Below are positions 7,434 to 9,541 of a stretch of DNA of 9,541 nt, in pieces. Within the stretch, counting starts at the first letter, position 1. Every line of letters begins with the position of its first letter. Below the pieces are notes generated by a model. That model was not told the origin of the DNA. It searched no databases and saw only the letters and a program-made list of their open reading frames with translations. This DNA comes from Deltaproteobacteria bacterium (GTDB lineage Bacteria > Desulfobacterota > Desulfobulbia > Desulfobulbales > BM004): the NCBI GenBank assembly GCA_020346205.1, contig CP070776.1:1152699-1162239 (forward strand), given 5' to 3'. The translations under genes were made by a program, and so were the position numbers.

Positions 7434-8369
7434 TTAATAATGCTCGTGTTCAGCGCACCCCTCTGCCTTAATGCTCTTGGCCGAGATGGGTTTGTCAACT
7501 GAAAGGGAAATGCAGTTTTTGGGCACCATGTGATGGGGGTAGTAACTTTTTTTCGCCTGGCGTAAACCCTGGATACCCATATCCTGTTCTCGGTTGACAT
7601 ACTCAAAATCAAATAGTCCGTACTTTGAAAACCACTGGTTAATCAACTGACCGAGTCCTGGTATATCGGCCATGGCCTTTTCAAAATGCCAAACTGCTGT
7701 ACCAGGATGCAATGCTTCAGCTATGGCATATGCCTGGATTATTCCATCAACCCTCACAGCGCCACCGAGGAGTTCGAATTCATTGAAGTGAGCAAAGATT
7801 TCTGCAATGGCATTGGCCTCATTGCATAAACCGGGATTGCGGCCACAATCTCGGTTATCACACCAACTTTCTTGCATAGTTTCACATTCTGCAATGAGTT
7901 CGGAAGTTATGGGTATATATTCACAGGTATGACTGTTGAGGCACCTTTTGATACGGTTGCGTTTTTTAGCGAAGCGCCGGCCTTTAAGTTCAGCTAAATC
8001 CTTAACTCGGTAGACATAGTCTGCATTATCACGGTCAGGATTTATTACTAAGTCGGAAACTGAAAGCTTTTCAGCAGCTATATCAGGAATACGGACTGCC
8101 CCGATTACATTTGGACCTAAAACAGAAAGAACACCAGGAAAACTCAATTTGCCTACCGGAGGACCAAAAAGAATGTATTTACCGTCCTCTTCGGCAGCTT
8201 TGACAAGAAAAACAAGGGTGTTTTCAATTTCAGTGAACAGAATCGTCCTGGAGGGTTGCCAGATAAATAGGTTAGTGAAAGTATGCTCTGATATTTCGGG
8301 AGGGTGACTGCGTAAATATGCTGACACCAAATTTCTGTCAGCCAGGGTCAATGGGAGGATTTCAGGCAT
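7434..8369 (-). CDS. DUF2156 protein (GNAT-fold, lysylphosphatidylglycerol synthase C-domain-like)
   Basis: The 311-residue soluble protein matches the style of DUF2156 proteins, whose fold resembles the aminoacyl-transferase domain of phosphatidylglycerol lysyltransferase (two GNAT-like halves). Recognisable blocks are PPEISEHTFTNLFIW near residues 23-37 and NREQDMGIQGLRQAKKSYYP in the last fifth. No membrane segments are seen, unlike full-length MprF, so it is not a complete lipid-modifying flippase-synthase. Members of this family mostly lack a known substrate; acyl or aminoacyl transfer is only inferred from the fold. The ATG at 8369 has a weak ribosome site, and the gene starts 48 nt after the stop of the 84-residue protein, so translation may depend on that upstream gene. 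It converges on lon with no terminator visible between them. Confidence 0.85.
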   Translation of the reverse strand: MPEILPLTLADRNLVSAYLRSHPPEISEHTFTNLFIWQPSRTILFTEIENTLVFLVKAAEEDGKYILFGPPVGKLSFPGVLSVLGPNVIGAVRIPDIAAEKLSVSDLVINPDRDNADYVYRVKDLAELKGRRFAKKRNRIKRCLNSHTCEYIPITSELIAECETMQESWCDNRDCGRNPGLCNEANAIAEIFAHFNEFELLGGAVRVDGIIQAYAIAEALHPGTAVWHFEKAMADIPGLGQLINQWFSKYGLFDFEYVNREQDMGIQGLRQAKKSYYPHHMVPKNCISLSVDKPISAKSIKAEGCAEHEHY

Positions 8370-8417
8370 TGGGCTCGTTTAAATTTGTTTTTATGTGGAG
8401 CAGGGAAAACAATAATC

Positions 8418-8672
8418 TTAATACTGTTCACCCTTGATATTTTTAATCAACTGGGCAATTTCAAGTCCCAATGCAACACACTGCTTACCCTCTATACAGG
8501 CGTCTGCATCAGGTCTTTCGAGGAAATGTTTTAATTCATGGTTGTCTTTTTTTAGATTAACAGCCCAGGCATTTTGTCGTTTGTCAAAATCAACTGTAAG
8601 ATCAATGCCACATTCTCCAATTTCAGGGTATAGTTGTTGGATTTTGTCACAAAGTACATCTTTATCGATCAT
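8418..8672 (-). CDS. Small cysteine-containing protein of unknown function
   Basis: I do not recognise the family with confidence. The 84-residue product is soluble and mildly acidic, without signal peptide or membrane segment. It has four cysteines (C8, C21, C59, C65), the last two in the block ADACIEGKQCVALG (56-69), and a central FDKRQNAWAVNLKK stretch (29-42) that looks like a beta hairpin between two helices. It is likely to be a real gene: the ATG at 8672 has GGGAGG 8 nt upstream, codon use is like its neighbours, and the DUF2156 gene follows 48 nt later on the same strand. The four cysteines could bind a metal or respond to redox, but the spacing matches no motif I know. It is transcribed away from ispH. 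Confidence 0.7.
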   Translation of the reverse strand: MIDKDVLCDKIQQLYPEIGECGIDLTVDFDKRQNAWAVNLKKDNHELKHFLERPDADACIEGKQCVALGLEIAQLIKNIKGEQY

Positions 8673-8917
8673 GGCCTTTGCCTCCCGGTGGAGATTGATC
8701 TTTGTGTAAATGTTCCTTTATGTAACAAAACTTTATAAAAATACTTGATAATATATCATGCGACATTCCGGTAGTTTTAATTCTTCATCTATTGTATTAG
8801 TATGCAATTTTTTTAAGAATAGAGCTAGTCACAATCCCTATTAATATCTGACTTTATATGAATTCTGGCTTTAAAATTTTGAGGGGCTGCGGCAACAAGT
8901 GTAAGTTTTAAAATAAT
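8673..8917. other. Divergent intergenic region between the small protein gene and ispH
   Basis: This 245-bp AT-rich stretch must hold promoters for both strands, but no box pair stands out. The best plus-strand guess is TTGTAT (8792-8797) with AAGAAT (8815-8820), 17 bp apart and weak. A small inverted repeat lies at 8746-8758. Just before ispH is a G-rich patch (8881-8894) followed by an A/T-rich run. I see no tRNA, terminator or credible short gene. Confidence 0.5.
8746..8758. repeat. Short inverted repeat in the ispH upstream region
   Basis: TGATA (8746-8750) and TATCA (8754-8758) are perfect inverted arms around ATA, with a further C-G pair outside one mismatch (8744 and 8760). Its place in a divergent promoter region would suit an operator, but short AT-rich palindromes arise easily by chance. 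Confidence 0.25.
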
Positions 8918-9541
8918 ATGAAAGTAATATTAGCAAAAAGTGCCGGCTTCTGCATGGGTGTTAGAAGGGCGGTTGACACTACACTCGATGTTGTTCAGAA
9001 AGAGGATACCGGTGTATCCACCTTTGGCCCTTTGATCCATAATCCCCAGGTACTTAATCTTTTGGAAGAGCGTGGGGTGAAGATACTTAAGGATATACCT
9101 GAAGAGGAGCCCGGTACTGTTATTATACGGGCCCATGGTGTTCCACCTGTTCATAAGGAAAAGCTTCAAATGGCAGGCGCCACGGTTAAGGACGCCACCT
9201 GTCCCCACGTGGTCAAAGTCCAGGTTATTATAAAGAAATATCTGGCGCAAGGATATGGTACTGTGATTATCGGCGACCGTAATCATGCTGAAGTCGAAGG
9301 GTTGATGGGATTTGCCGGGAGCTTGGGCCGGGTAGTTAGCAACTCAGAGGATGTCAATACCCTGGAATTACATGCACCATATATTATCGTTAGCCAGACA
9401 ACGCAGGATGATACAATCTTTGAAGAACTGAGTACCTTGATCCTGGAAAAATTCCCAGGTGGCAAGGTTTTTAATACAATTTGCGATGCAACCCATAAAC
9501 GCCAGGAAGAAGTGCGAAGTCTCTGCAAAGATGTAGAAGCG
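8918..9541 (+). CDS. ispH: 4-hydroxy-3-methylbut-2-enyl diphosphate reductase IspH, N-terminal part (cut by window edge)
   Basis: IspH (LytB) is the cytoplasmic Fe-S enzyme that makes IPP and DMAPP from HMBPP, the last step of the MEP isoprenoid pathway. 208 codons are visible and the frame is open at the right edge. All three cluster-binding cysteines are present: C12 (AGFCMGV), C95 (ATCPHV) and C189 (ICDATHKRQ). So are the substrate-binding histidines H41 (LIHNPQV), H73 (RAHGVP) and H123, the catalytic glutamate E125 (RNHAEVEG), and the SQTT block (159-162). About a third of the protein, with the C-terminal SxN motif, lies beyond the window. The ATG at 8918 is set by the conserved N-terminus, which starts directly with the first strand; no good Shine-Dalgarno precedes it, since the closest purine-rich sequence (GAGGGG, 8881-8886) is about 30 nt away. 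Confidence 0.96.
   Translation, partial: MKVILAKSAGFCMGVRRAVDTTLDVVQKEDTGVSTFGPLIHNPQVLNLLEERGVKILKDIPEEEPGTVIIRAHGVPPVHKEKLQMAGATVKDATCPHVVKVQVIIKKYLAQGYGTVIIGDRNHAEVEGLMGFAGSLGRVVSNSEDVNTLELHAPYIIVSQTTQDDTIFEELSTLILEKFPGGKVFNTICDATHKRQEEVRSLCKDVEA

Noticed and set aside
7521..7553. Terminator-like hairpin with T-run downstream of lon
   Set aside because: Only a four-pair core stem (CCAT/ATGG) forms, and the T-run starts several bases away; it also lies inside the DUF2156 coding region.
805..8672. None of the seven complete genes ends in TGA
   Set aside because: It would fit a selenocysteine user, but seven genes are too few and TAA is common in genomes of this composition.

Overview
The window holds nine protein-coding genes, two of them cut by its edges, and very little empty sequence. 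All are recognisable housekeeping or stress genes except one small conserved-looking protein. The gene content (a SelB selenocysteine factor, an Mrp/NBP35 carrier with extra N-terminal cysteines, a long-form HflX, an Hsp20-Lon pair, a DUF2156 protein, IspH) and the moderate base composition suggest an anaerobic bacterium, most likely Desulfobacterota (the old Deltaproteobacteria). That placement is inference from protein style, not from a marker gene. I see no insertion sequence, phage gene, CRISPR array, tRNA or rRNA.

Left part, minus strand (positions 4323 down to 1): four genes in a row, mrp (Fe-S cluster carrier ATPase), a metallo-beta-lactamase-fold hydrolase, selB (selenocysteine-specific elongation factor) and hflX (ribosome-associated GTPase, cut by the window edge). 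Gaps are 63 nt and 3 nt, then a 3-nt overlap, so they look like one operon. hflX has no ATG, GTG or TTG where it must begin. The best start is an AUU codon that shares a base with the selB stop and sits behind a good Shine-Dalgarno sequence.

Middle (4324-7432): a divergent intergenic region of about 280 bp with plausible promoters on both strands and a small hairpin, followed on the plus strand by a small heat-shock protein (Hsp20) and the ATP-dependent protease Lon, 26 nt apart. This is a protein-quality-control pair: a holdase for unfolded protein plus a protease that degrades it.

Right part (7434-9541): a minus-strand pair made of an 84-residue cysteine-containing protein of unknown function and a DUF2156 (GNAT-fold) protein, which converges on lon with one base between the stop codons. 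After a 245-bp divergent intergenic region, ispH (last step of the MEP isoprenoid pathway, an Fe-S enzyme) runs on the plus strand off the window end.

I find no convincing new multi-gene system. The points most worth checking are the AUU start of hflX and its coupling to the selB stop, the hairpin in the hsp20-lon leader, and the unassigned 84-residue protein.
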